A DNA stretch of 64,000 nt from Pedobacter ginsengisoli (GTDB lineage Bacteria; Bacteroidota; Bacteroidia; Sphingobacteriales; Sphingobacteriaceae), in contig NZ_CP024091.1 in the NCBI RefSeq assembly GCF_002736205.1, forward strand, positions 1,612,001-1,676,000, in the 5' to 3' direction. Below the pieces are notes generated by a model. That model was not told the DNA's origin. It did no database searches and saw only the letters and a program-made list of their open reading frames with translations. The stretch's first letter is position 1, and every line of letters begins with the position of its first letter. Below, piece after piece: positions 45,824-54,615 of the stretch. Made by a program: the position numbers and the translations under genes.

Positions 45824-48800
45824 CTAATTCAACGCAATCGTTTGATTAGCAGACGTACTCAGGTAATCTGTTTTGATATGGATAGTACCAGATTTGTCCT
45901 TTGCATCGAAAAAATATCCAGCACCAGCCTTTTCAAACTGCTGCAGATTATTGTAAGCTTTTAACTTTTTACCATTAACACTAACTTTTTTAGGTGCTTT
46001 TGAATGATGTACATCAAGCAGATAAACCCTATCCTTGTTTTTGCCTTCGTAATCTCCTCTGGCAGCATTTATAGTTATTTGTATGTCTTTGGTTGCATCA
46101 ACTTCAATTAATGTTTTTGCAAATGCACCTTTTCTATGATCGCGGGTTAAGCCATCATCCTCATACATATCAAATTTAGATTTTTGAAATGGATAAATAT
46201 CTAATGTTAAACTATCCGTTTTTTTCTCACCATCGTAATCCATTTGAGGATACATCGGAATAATTGCGCCCTGCTTAACAAAAAGAGGAAGCTTTTCTAA
46301 AGGAGCCGAATAATTATTTACCCAGGTATTGCCAGAATAGGCTTTACCATCCCAGTAGTCGTACCAGGTTCCTTTTGGCAAATAGATACTATCTCTTTTA
46401 GATTCACTTTTATAAACAGGGGCAACCAGTAAAGACTCGCCATTCATGAACTGATATTGAGTTTGCTTACCCTTGGTAACCTCGTCATCAGGGAATTCTA
46501 AAACCATTGCTCTCGAAGCCGGAACTCCCGTTTCATACGCTTCTTCGCAAAGCGTATACATATATGGAGTCATGCGCATCTTTAATTGCAGGTATTTCCT
46601 ATTAGTAGCAGAATTAACCTCTCCCTGCAAATAAGGCTGTTTGTTCTTTTTGGCCCAGCCACTCATTACCATTAAAACAGGAGTGAAACATTTCCACTGC
46701 AAATCTCTTACATAAGTCGAATCGCTACCACCAAAAATACCGTCAACATCACCGGTTGCCGCATTCTGGGCAGACAATCCAGACCCAATAATAGTAGGAA
46801 TATGAAAACGAATATACTCCCAGTTACCACTTTGATCTCCAGACCATACTGTCGAGTAGCGTTGCGTACCTGCCCAACCCATTACGCTCCAAATAAAACC
46901 ACGAGCATTACTATTGTTCTCAATACCTTCGTAAGCTGCTTTGCAACCATCCAAAGCATACTTATAACCAGGTCCAACCCAGGCTACATCAAGTTTCGCC
47001 AACCTTGATCCATATTCACCAACCTCTTTAGCAATCTTCTCAACTCCGTTTTCTGTCCAAAGCCCTGTATAAAATCCTCTTTTCTTTAACTCCATTATGG
47101 TCGAATCCAGCTTAGTATAACCACAGCCATAACCATCATTAGGCAAGATCCAGCCACGTGGCATTTTGTTTTCTATATACTTGTCTGCTACCAGTTTTAT
47201 TACATCCGGTGTAGTACCAGTTGTTCCGGTTCCTTTGTAATTTTTACTGTCATCACCTTTAGCACCCCGGTTATAGCAGTTCGCATCACCCATGCTTAAA
47301 GCCCAGCGCGGCATTAAAAAAGGTCTTCCTGTGATTTGGGTATAACCATTAAGTATTTGTTTTAGCGACGGTCCAAAAAAGTAAAAGCAATCAAAACGAT
47401 TTTCATTATGAGTAAAACCCAAAGTTTGTTTAAATGAGTATTTACCGGCATCAAAAGTATTTCTAAATGCCCCATAACCGGCTGTCGACATATAGAAGGG
47501 AGCAGGGTTAGCTCTGCCTCCATCATCCCATCCACCACCTTTTTCAATTAAAATATCCTTATCTCTGTGCGAGAAATAGCCATTTTGCATACCACCGCCA
47601 TAAAAATACTCATCATTATGACGCTTCATTGTTTGTTTTGTTCTGGCACCAAATGACAAAGGTTCCGATTCTTCCCAAATAGGCGTACTATCGGTAACAT
47701 CATACATTGCAAAGCGCAGAGGCTGTTTGTAAACACGAACAACACAATCTTTACTCTTTATTTGATAGTAAGTACCCTTATCTGCAGAATTTACAGAAGG
47801 GTTCTTAACGTCGTAACTAACCACAATATCATTACCGGCAGGATTAGTAAATTCTCCATCCGATGCCATCCAGATTCTGAAAATATCATCAGTATAAAAT
47901 ATTACCTTAAAAGCTGAAAAACCTGCAGTAATATTAAACTCATTACCATTGGCTTTAAAATCAGTAAGGTTGCCAACTTTTGTCTCCTTAGCATTTATTT
48001 TTGCCTTTAAAGTATTGTTAGATAGTTTCTCATCAGTATCAAACTTTAAATTGAAGTTTAAATTGTGTGTGGCTTTGTCCGTTAAATCTACAGCAGGAAA
48101 TTTAACCGTAATCTCTTCACCGCTGGCAATAGGTTTTTTACTAGCCAAAACATCGGCAGAAATTTCTCTCTTTCCATCAATAGTTCCAACTATTTTAAAA
48201 TTCGACTTGATACTTTCTATACCGCTATTTTTAACAGTAACAGCCAAAACATCATTTTTGGTAAAGGTGTTTTCTTCCTCATTGTGCGATGTTAAGCGTG
48301 TAATAGCAAGATCTTTATTGTAAGCCTCTGCCAATTCTATGTCATCAACCATCCAATACCAACTGTAATAGCCCTTCCAGTAAAACCGCAGATATACTTT
48401 TGGCTGTTTTGCCGCTACCTTACTAATGTTCACCTCCTGATTAATTGGACTAAACATATCTGTAGCCGAAGGCACATTATTGGTTACATTATAGTCTGTC
48501 CACTTTTCGCCATCAGTACTTACACCAACATATAAACCTGCTCCTGGTGCTGCAAATTCACTATTATACCTAAAAGTATGCTGAAAACGAAGTATTACCG
48601 ATGATTTAGCGGAGCAATCTATTCCCGCTGTTTGCATCCAGGTATTGGGATATTCCTTCCTTTTTACCCATGATGGCTGATCTTCATCAACAAAATAGCC
48701 TGCCTGAAACTGTAAGTGATAGCCACGACTTTTAGATGCAATAGGAGGAGCCTGTTGCTGATACTGATAAGAGCCTGGATATGGCTGGTTGGTAATTAAC

Positions 48801-48964
48801 CATGCCAGGTCCTTTTTACTTTTATCTACATTTTGCCAGCCTTCTGGTAGTTTGCCGGTTTTAAAACTTTCAGACCAAAAGATCTTTGGGTCTGGTGCAG
48901 GTTTTTGCGCAAATGACTGTGAGGTAAAAGCAGCCATGAGGGAAAATAGAATTAACTTTCTCAT
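45824..48964 (-). CDS. Multi-domain GH31 glycosidase, exported
   Basis: A 1046-residue exported protein, signal peptide ending TSQSFAQ. Residues about 28-215 form a carbohydrate/adhesion-type jelly roll (FWSESFKTGKLPEGWQN, ILRFQHTFRYNSEF, YYSWYWMVDDIELAEA). A CARDB-like beta domain follows (about 220-325), then GH31: a galactose-mutarotase-like N-domain, the barrel with KLDVAWVGPGYK (candidate nucleophile Asp) and WSGDQSGNWEYIRFH (candidate acid/base Asp), and C-terminal beta domains. Substrate an alpha-glucan or alpha-xyloside; the family has many. Single gene with its own promoter region. Confidence 0.9.
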   Translation of the reverse strand: MRKLILFSLMAAFTSQSFAQKPAPDPKIFWSESFKTGKLPEGWQNVDKSKKDLAWLITNQPYPGSYQYQQQAPPIASKSRGYHLQFQAGYFVDEDQPSWVKRKEYPNTWMQTAGIDCSAKSSVILRFQHTFRYNSEFAAPGAGLYVGVSTDGEKWTDYNVTNNVPSATDMFSPINQEVNISKVAAKQPKVYLRFYWKGYYSWYWMVDDIELAEAYNKDLAITRLTSHNEEENTFTKNDVLAVTVKNSGIESIKSNFKIVGTIDGKREISADVLASKKPIASGEEITVKFPAVDLTDKATHNLNFNLKFDTDEKLSNNTLKAKINAKETKVGNLTDFKANGNEFNITAGFSAFKVIFYTDDIFRIWMASDGEFTNPAGNDIVVSYDVKNPSVNSADKGTYYQIKSKDCVVRVYKQPLRFAMYDVTDSTPIWEESEPLSFGARTKQTMKRHNDEYFYGGGMQNGYFSHRDKDILIEKGGGWDDGGRANPAPFYMSTAGYGAFRNTFDAGKYSFKQTLGFTHNENRFDCFYFFGPSLKQILNGYTQITGRPFLMPRWALSMGDANCYNRGAKGDDSKNYKGTGTTGTTPDVIKLVADKYIENKMPRGWILPNDGYGCGYTKLDSTIMELKKRGFYTGLWTENGVEKIAKEVGEYGSRLAKLDVAWVGPGYKYALDGCKAAYEGIENNSNARGFIWSVMGWAGTQRYSTVWSGDQSGNWEYIRFHIPTIIGSGLSAQNAATGDVDGIFGGSDSTYVRDLQWKCFTPVLMVMSGWAKKNKQPYLQGEVNSATNRKYLQLKMRMTPYMYTLCEEAYETGVPASRAMVLEFPDDEVTKGKQTQYQFMNGESLLVAPVYKSESKRDSIYLPKGTWYDYWDGKAYSGNTWVNNYSAPLEKLPLFVKQGAIIPMYPQMDYDGEKKTDSLTLDIYPFQKSKFDMYEDDGLTRDHRKGAFAKTLIEVDATKDIQITINAARGDYEGKNKDRVYLLDVHHSKAPKKVSVNGKKLKAYNNLQQFEKAGAGYFFDAKDKSGTIHIKTDYLSTSANQTIALN

Positions 48965-49024
48965 TTAAAGACTTAAGTGATTTTGTTTTGCTAATCTGTT
49001 AAATAATATTTTTATATCCCTGCG

Positions 49025-49034
49025 CAAACGTTTG
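49025..49034. promoter_or_regulatory. Palindrome CAAACGTTTG ahead of the GH31 gene
   Basis: Perfect 10-bp palindrome with the AAACGTTT core also found in the LacI-type operator at 16257, located about 60 bases upstream of the GH31 start. Candidate LacI-family site. Confidence 0.35.
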
Positions 49035-49142
49035 TTCTAAATAAAATGCTTTGCTTCTTTATATGTCACCGCACTGGTAAAAAAAAAACGATTATATTTA
49101 ATCATACACAACATGTAAGTATATTAAGCATGTATTTAACAC

Positions 49143-49652
49143 ATGAAAATGATTAAAGGAAAAACTTTTAGAAGGATGTTAGTTCTTTCGCTTGTTATGT
49201 TAAACATTGGCTGCGATCAGGTTACCAAAAGTATTGTAAGAAAACACGTGGACTACAATGAAAGCATAAAGATCATTAGCGACAATTTCACCCTAACAAA
49301 AGTTGAGAATTCAGGAGCCTTTTTGAGTTCGGGAGACTCGCTTCCAGTACCGGTTAAGTTTGTTTTTCTCTCTTTAATGCCGTTGTTTGTATTGTGTTTT
49401 GGTATTTACTACGTTTTAAATAAAACAGAACTCGACAAATTACTTATCGTTGGAGCAAGCTTTGTAATTGGTGGTGGTATAGGTAACCTGTACGACAGAT
49501 TATTATATGGTTCAGTTACAGATTTTCTACATATAGATTTAGGAATCTTTCAAACAGGAATATTTAATATAGCAGATGTATCTATCATGATAGGCATGCT
49601 ACTAATACTTACACATTTGTACTTTAAAAAAGCAAATCCAGAACTGGCTTAA
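49143..49652 (+). CDS. lspA: Lipoprotein signal peptidase (signal peptidase II)
   Basis: A 169-residue inner-membrane aspartyl protease cleaving prolipoproteins before the lipidated Cys. Four helices are present; motifs are CDQVTKSIVRKH (N-terminal DQxTK), VENSGAFLS, then GGGIGNLYDRL and TDFLHID, and FNIADVSIMIG. The catalytic Asp pair lies in NLYDR and NIADV. The last motif has V in place of the usual S (ADSSI), a mild departure. Convergent with the MarR gene, 3 bases between stops. Confidence 0.92.
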   Translation: MKMIKGKTFRRMLVLSLVMLNIGCDQVTKSIVRKHVDYNESIKIISDNFTLTKVENSGAFLSSGDSLPVPVKFVFLSLMPLFVLCFGIYYVLNKTELDKLLIVGASFVIGGGIGNLYDRLLYGSVTDFLHIDLGIFQTGIFNIADVSIMIGMLLILTHLYFKKANPELA

Positions 49653-49655
49653 AAA

Positions 49656-50138
49656 CTACCTGCCAAGTGGCGATATTCTTTTTGCCCTGTCTAAAAAGCT
49701 TTGTTCCTCTAGTTTTTGCTCAACTTCGCCAATAGCTTTCATAATGTTATTGGTTGTATTTGTAAGCTCAGTTAAGGCTAAAACCATTATATCCCACACA
49801 GGCTGCATTTGTTTAAGCAGTTCTTTGCCTTTCTCAGTAAGTAAAATAAGCCTTTTCCGCTCATCCTGTTTATCTTTTCTGGAACGTATTATCTTTTCTC
49901 TTTCCAGCTCCTTTAATAAACTAATGGTTGATGGATGCGTATAACCAATTTCAGCTGCAAGTTCAACAACACTTAGAACAGGCTTAAAATGCAAGGTGTA
50001 AATAACAGGAAACCATTTGGGCTCAAAATTAATATGATGAGCTTTATAGAGCAGAAAACCATCTTTGCGAAGCTGTTCACTTAAACGCTGAAGCCTGGTT
50101 GATATAGCTAAAATACCCGATTCATCTATTACATTCAT
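49656..50138 (-). CDS. MarR family transcriptional regulator
   Basis: 160 residues from the ATG at 50138 (MNVIDESGILAI); an upstream ATG at 50165 would overlap the GNAT gene by 17 bases and add nine residues, also possible. The winged helix shows LSVVELAAEIGYTHPSTISL as helix-turn-helix and ERKRLILLTEKGKELL as wing and following helix. It follows the acetyltransferase gene on the same strand, and a 22-bp palindrome upstream of that gene is the obvious autoregulatory operator. In other bacteria MarR and GNAT domains occur fused, here as two adjacent genes. Confidence 0.92.
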   Translation of the reverse strand: MNVIDESGILAISTRLQRLSEQLRKDGFLLYKAHHINFEPKWFPVIYTLHFKPVLSVVELAAEIGYTHPSTISLLKELEREKIIRSRKDKQDERKRLILLTEKGKELLKQMQPVWDIMVLALTELTNTTNNIMKAIGEVEQKLEEQSFLDRAKRISPLGR

Positions 50139-50148
50139 ATGCTGATTT

Positions 50149-50655
50149 TTAAAGAGAGGGAACATTTAAGTTCAGGTGATAAAAAGTATTATCTGCTTTC
50201 ATTCTCGGAAAGTAGGATGGAAGTTCTTCCATATCAATTTTCACAAAAGCATTTCTTTCATAAAACCTGCAAGCTGCCTTAAGTATATCTACAGTTCCCA
50301 GATAGATATCAGTTATATTGTTTTGCCTGCAATAATCAATAAGTGATTCAAGCAAGTGTTGAGCAATATTTAATTCTTTACCTCTGTAAGCTTTCTTAAC
50401 AAACATTTTTCTGATAACACCGGCATTATGACCAACATTCATTAAGGCTATGGTGCCTACCAGTTCCTCGTTATTTAACGCACCCCAGAAACCACCACCA
50501 TCTTTATGATAATTTGTTTCAATATCTAAAAGATCAGGCTGCCCCTCCAAAGTAATTGGTACACCAAATTCTATCTGTTGTATAGGCAAAATAATATCAA
50601 TTATTCTTGCACAATAGTTGTTGTAAATAGGTTCTATTAATATCGAAGTACTCAT
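50149..50655 (-). CDS. GNAT family N-acetyltransferase
   Basis: 168 residues from the ATG at 50655 (MSTSILIEPIYN); a TTG seven codons earlier touches the operator palindrome and is less likely. The acetyl-CoA binding motif is visible as IRKMFVKKAYRGKELNIAQH, with Q/RxxGx/A replaced by YRGKEL, and the later DIYLGTVDILKAACRFYERN is the usual beta5-helix segment. The substrate may be a small molecule that also signals to the MarR partner. First gene of a two-gene operon. Confidence 0.9.
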   Translation of the reverse strand: MSTSILIEPIYNNYCARIIDIILPIQQIEFGVPITLEGQPDLLDIETNYHKDGGGFWGALNNEELVGTIALMNVGHNAGVIRKMFVKKAYRGKELNIAQHLLESLIDYCRQNNITDIYLGTVDILKAACRFYERNAFVKIDMEELPSYFPRMKADNTFYHLNLNVPSL

Positions 50656-50677
50656 ACATTTTAAATTTATGTTCAAT

Positions 50678-50699
50678 AGTACGTAGTTAACTACGTACT
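50678..50699. promoter_or_regulatory. 22-bp perfect palindrome, probable MarR operator
   Basis: The half-site AGTACGTAGTT is followed at once by its exact reverse complement, centre GTTAAC. It lies 22 bases upstream of the GNAT ATG and ends before the SRPBCC gene region. Length and position fit a MarR dimer site controlling the GNAT-MarR operon. Confidence 0.75.
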
Positions 50700-50750
50700 T
50701 AAATACAAAAACTAATAATGTGAGATTTTCATGATATTTTGAGCTAAAAA

Positions 50751-51245
50751 TTAAGTATTAAGCATTGGTTTAAAGTCGGTATCTTTACCTCTAAGGTCAA
50801 TTCCTCCTTCATAAATAGATTTTAAGTTAACAAGGTAAAACGACCATCCATTATGGCATCCCAATCTAATATTTCGCATACTATTCTCGTCAGTCGGTAT
50901 ATTTTTCTGAGTAAGCTCTACTAAAACGTAATCCTTTTGAACAGATAACTTCACATCAACAAGGCATTCCCCTTCAAAGGTAAACTGGATAAAATCTGAA
51001 CCATTAGCTTCCGTTATTTTACCTGTAGCTTTATCCTCATATAAGTACCAGAGCCATTCGTAACTGTAATCTTTCCGGATAGGTTCATCCTTGCCAATCT
51101 TTGCTCCGTTTGTATTAGTAAAGGAGGCATCCTTCAAAAACCATTTCTCTATTTCAGAGCCTGTGGTCCAAGCGTTGTAAATATCACTTAAACTCGTTTT
51201 TACTAAAATTCTTATTGTAAAAGAGGTCCAATCAAAGTTTTTCAT
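50751..51245 (-). CDS. SRPBCC/AHSA1-domain protein
   Basis: A 164-residue soluble protein of the START-like fold: ILVKTSLSDIYNAWTTGSEIEKWF at the start (helix-strand opening of AHSA1 proteins), a central beta sheet, and GCHNGWSFYLVNLKSIYEGG as the long closing helix. Such proteins bind hydrophobic ligands; none is known for this one. Own unit between the SSADH gene and the GNAT operon, same strand. Confidence 0.85.
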   Translation of the reverse strand: MKNFDWTSFTIRILVKTSLSDIYNAWTTGSEIEKWFLKDASFTNTNGAKIGKDEPIRKDYSYEWLWYLYEDKATGKITEANGSDFIQFTFEGECLVDVKLSVQKDYVLVELTQKNIPTDENSMRNIRLGCHNGWSFYLVNLKSIYEGGIDLRGKDTDFKPMLNT

Positions 51246-51320
51246 TGTAGTTGTTATAGTGTATTCAAACTTAAGGCTATTATTTTTAAATATGGCTTAT
51301 CATAAAAGCGAAGCCATTTG

Positions 51321-52694
51321 TTATTTAACGTACACTGTTTTAATATTTACAAACTCTCTAATACCAAATATTCCCAATTCACGACCATAACCAGATTGAT
51401 TAATCCCTCCAAAAGGTAAACGGGGATCTGACTTCACAAACGAATTTACAAAACAAGAACCCGCGTTTAATCTTGTTTTAGCTATTTGCTCTCCTAATGA
51501 TCGATCTCTTGTAAATACGGCTGCACCCAAACCAAAAGATGTATCATTTGCAATCCTTATTGCATCATCCGTATTCCTAGCTGAAATTATTGATGCTACA
51601 GGCCCAAAAATTTCTTCTTCATAAGCTGGCATACCCTTCTTTATACCCGTTAAAATTGTTGGGGTATAAAAAGCATGCTTACTTTTATAATCAGGTATTT
51701 GCCCACCAAGGATACATTTAGCACCTGCCATTATGTTTTCCTGAACCTGCTGATGCAACTCGTCCCGAAGATCTAGTCTGGACATCGGTCCAAGATTTGT
51801 ATTCGCATCAAAAGGATCACCCGTTATCCTGGCGGCCATTTTAGCCTTAAACAATTCCACAAATTCCCTTTCTACTTTCTTTACTACAATAAATCTTTTG
51901 GCAGCGATGCAACTCTGACCATTGTTTATTAGCCTGCTTTGAGCACAAATATCTGCTGCCAATTCAATATCTGCATCCTCCAAAATAATATACGGATCAC
52001 TTCCTCCAAGTTCCAATACACTTTTCTTTAGCTGCTGAGCCGCTTGTTGAGCAACATGTATGCCCGCTTCTGTGCTTCCCGTTAAGGTTACCGCCTTTAC
52101 AGCCGGATGAGCAATTACATCCTTAACAACCTTACTATTAATTAACAGCACTTGAAATACATTTGCAGGAAAACCCGCATCTTTAATAATCTGTTCAATG
52201 CTTAAAGCACAGCCGCTAACATTTGATGCGTGTTTCAGCAAACCGCAATTGCCTGCCATAAGTGCGGGAGCAAGGAACCTGAATAATTGCCAGTAGGGGA
52301 AGTTCCAGGGCATTACAGCCAGCACAACACCTAATGGGCGAAAGCTTACATAACTCCGGCTAGCCTCAGTTTCAATTATTTCATCCTTCAAAAATGTCTC
52401 ACCATTATCAGCATAGTAATCACAAACGGAGGCACATTTCTCAATTTCAGCAATACCATCTTTTATTGGCTTTCCCATTTCAGTTGCCATTAAAGTTGCT
52501 AGTTCTGTTTTACGCTGAACAAGTAGCTCTGCAGTTTTTCTAAGCATATAAGCCCTTTCAGAAAAACTTGTATTTTGCCAATTTAACCAGGCAAGGTGCG
52601 TTGCTACGATCTTTTTAGAAACCTGATTCCAGGAATGTTCTTTATAATTTTTAATTACTTTCCCGTTAACGGGATTAACCGACTGAATGCTCAT
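51321..52694 (-). CDS. Succinate-semialdehyde dehydrogenase, NAD(P)-dependent
   Basis: 457 residues from the ATG at 52694 (MSIQSVNPVNG), the usual start; an in-frame TTG upstream adds 15 residues and is rejected. Aldehyde dehydrogenase marks: AVMPWNFPYWQLFRFLAP, VTLTGSTEAG, the catalytic Glu in VLELGGSDPYI and Cys in NNGQSCIAAKR. The PYI and SCIAAKR patterns point to the GabD2/YneI-like succinate-semialdehyde class. It links to the TCA cycle through succinate. No GABA transaminase is nearby. Confidence 0.88.
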   Translation of the reverse strand: MSIQSVNPVNGKVIKNYKEHSWNQVSKKIVATHLAWLNWQNTSFSERAYMLRKTAELLVQRKTELATLMATEMGKPIKDGIAEIEKCASVCDYYADNGETFLKDEIIETEASRSYVSFRPLGVVLAVMPWNFPYWQLFRFLAPALMAGNCGLLKHASNVSGCALSIEQIIKDAGFPANVFQVLLINSKVVKDVIAHPAVKAVTLTGSTEAGIHVAQQAAQQLKKSVLELGGSDPYIILEDADIELAADICAQSRLINNGQSCIAAKRFIVVKKVEREFVELFKAKMAARITGDPFDANTNLGPMSRLDLRDELHQQVQENIMAGAKCILGGQIPDYKSKHAFYTPTILTGIKKGMPAYEEEIFGPVASIISARNTDDAIRIANDTSFGLGAAVFTRDRSLGEQIAKTRLNAGSCFVNSFVKSDPRLPFGGINQSGYGRELGIFGIREFVNIKTVYVK

Positions 52695-52966
52695 AGTTGT
52701 CTTTGGTAAGTCGTTATAATTAATTAACACCTGTGTCAAAAAGTTGTTTGATCGTGTTTTCTTATTTAAAATGCATACCTGGAATTTAATTCTTATTACT
52801 TTTTAAAATAAATACATCAGGTTTTTCAAGTATCTACGGATAAGAAAAAGGCCGTACCCGTACATTTTAGCAGGTTTTGATCAAAAAATCTGACGGTTAT
52901 GTAAATTAAACGCAATTTAATTAAAATCAGACTAAAAGATTACGTGCAAAATTTAATTAGGAATCG

Positions 52967-52974
52967 TAATTTTG
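52967..52974 (+). promoter_or_regulatory. -7 element (TAATTTTG) of mqo
   Basis: TAnnTTTG match 15 bases before the ATG at 52990. It overlaps the TTG that an open frame would otherwise offer as start (52972), arguing for the ATG. The 295-base gap between the two gene starts holds no other clear site. Confidence 0.45.
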
Positions 52975-52989
52975 CAAAAAATTTCAAAA

Positions 52990-54489
52990 ATGACTGGTAA
53001 AAGCAAATCAAATAGTACTGTAGATGTTGTATTAATTGGCGCTGGTATTATGAGCGCAACTTTAGGTGTATTACTTAAGGAATTGCAACCGGATCTGAGT
53101 ATTGAAATTTTTGAACGATTAGATGTTGCAGCCGCAGAAAGTTCTGATGCCTGGAATAATGCAGGAACAGGTCACTCTGCTTTTTGCGAGCTAAACTATA
53201 CTCCTCAACTTCCTGATGGTTCAGTTGAAACTAAAAAAGCGGTTTCAATAGCTGAATCTTTTGAAGTATCAAAACAATTCTGGTCGTTTTTAGTGAGAAA
53301 CAAAATTGTTGATTCTCCTGAAACCTTTATCAAAAGTATCCCACACATTAGTTTTGTTTGGGGCGATGAAAACGTAGAATTTTTACGTGAAAGATATAAC
53401 AACCTTCAGAAAAGTGATCTTTTTAAAGGAATGACCTTTTCTGAGGATCCAAAAGAACTTGCAAGCTGGATGCCTTTGGTTATGAACGAAAGAGATCCTA
53501 AAGAGAAAGTTGCCGGTACAAAAATGGAGCTTGGTACAGATGTAAACTTTGGTGCACTGACAAGAATGATGTTTAATTACCTTCAGAAGAAAGAAAATGT
53601 AAGCATGCATTTTGACCACGAAGTTCGTAAACTAAAGCAAAATGATGGTTTATGGGAAGTAAAGGTGAAAAATGAAACCACTGGAAAGAAGAGGGTTGTA
53701 AAAGCCAAATTTGTATTTATTGGTGCTGGTGGGGGTTCTTTACCACTTCTGGAAAAAGCAGGTATTCCTGAAGGAAACGGATTTGGAGGTTTCCCGGTAA
53801 GCGGACAATGGCTTAAATGCGTTAATCCGGAAGTTATTGAGCGTCATAATGCCAAAGTATACGGAAAGGCTTCAGTTGGAGCTCCGCCAATGTCTGTTCC
53901 ACACCTTGATACAAGAATGATTGATGGCAAAAAAGCATTGCTATTTGGCCCTTATGCAGGTTTTTCTACAAGATTCTTAAAACACGGTTCTTTACTTGAT
54001 TTACCTCTTTCTATAAAAATAAACAATATCAGACCAATGATATCCGCTGGATTAGATAATTTGCAGCTTACTAAATATCTGATAGATCAGGTACGTCAGT
54101 CGCCAGAGGATCGTATGGTAGCCCTTAGAGAATATCTGCCAACTGCAAAAATGGAAGATTGGGAATTAGAGACAGCAGGTCAACGTGTTCAGGTTATTAA
54201 GAAAGATGAAAAACATGGTGGTGTTCTTGAATTTGGAACTGAGGTAGTTACTGCTGCCGATGGATCAATTGCGGCATTACTTGGTGCATCACCGGGAGCG
54301 TCTACAGCTGTTTCTATTATGATTACTTTAATGGAGCGTTGCTTTAGCGATCAGATTAAAACAGAAGACTGGCAGAAAAAGCTGAAAAGCATGATTCCAT
54401 CTTACGGTCAGCCACTTAATGGTAATGCACAGTTAACTGAAGAAATCAGGATTCAAACTACTCATGCACTTAGTCTAAAAACTGCATAG
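52990..54489 (+). CDS. mqo: Malate:quinone oxidoreductase
   Basis: 499 residues from the ATG at 52990 (MTGKSKSNSTVDVVLI). Peripheral membrane flavoprotein oxidising malate to oxaloacetate and reducing quinone. The FAD motif VVLIGAGIMSATLGVLLKEL is followed by the Mqo-specific SSDAWNNAGTGHSAFCELNYT and FGGFPVSGQWLKC; GPYAGFSTRFLKHGS and LGASPGASTAVSIM near the C-terminus complete the family pattern. Single gene with its own promoter; divergent from the SSADH gene, both serving the TCA cycle. Confidence 0.95.
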   Translation: MTGKSKSNSTVDVVLIGAGIMSATLGVLLKELQPDLSIEIFERLDVAAAESSDAWNNAGTGHSAFCELNYTPQLPDGSVETKKAVSIAESFEVSKQFWSFLVRNKIVDSPETFIKSIPHISFVWGDENVEFLRERYNNLQKSDLFKGMTFSEDPKELASWMPLVMNERDPKEKVAGTKMELGTDVNFGALTRMMFNYLQKKENVSMHFDHEVRKLKQNDGLWEVKVKNETTGKKRVVKAKFVFIGAGGGSLPLLEKAGIPEGNGFGGFPVSGQWLKCVNPEVIERHNAKVYGKASVGAPPMSVPHLDTRMIDGKKALLFGPYAGFSTRFLKHGSLLDLPLSIKINNIRPMISAGLDNLQLTKYLIDQVRQSPEDRMVALREYLPTAKMEDWELETAGQRVQVIKKDEKHGGVLEFGTEVVTAADGSIAALLGASPGASTAVSIMITLMERCFSDQIKTEDWQKKLKSMIPSYGQPLNGNAQLTEEIRIQTTHALSLKTA

Positions 54490-54508
54490 TACTAGTTTTA
54501 TTTAGCGC

Positions 54509-54548
54509 TTAAAATGTAGCTTCATCTATTAAAGATGTTACGTTTTAA
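54509..54548 (+). terminator. Imperfect hairpin downstream of mqo
   Basis: TTAAAA (54509) / TTTTAA (54543) and CATCT (54523) / AGATG (54533) form nested stems with mismatches between. A weak terminator, followed by no long T tract until 54569. Confidence 0.3.
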
Positions 54549-54615
54549 AACATAGAGAAAAGGCTTTTTAAAGGCTGTTTTTTAGTATTTTAGAATACCG
54601 GAAACTCCTTTCAAA

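Noticed and set aside
47949..48323. 124-residue plus-strand frame
   Set aside because: Antisense to the GH31 gene; low-complexity hydrophobic composition.
52695..52739. TTG start adding 15 residues to the succinate-semialdehyde dehydrogenase
   Set aside because: ATG at 52694 gives the usual family N-terminus (SIQSVNP).
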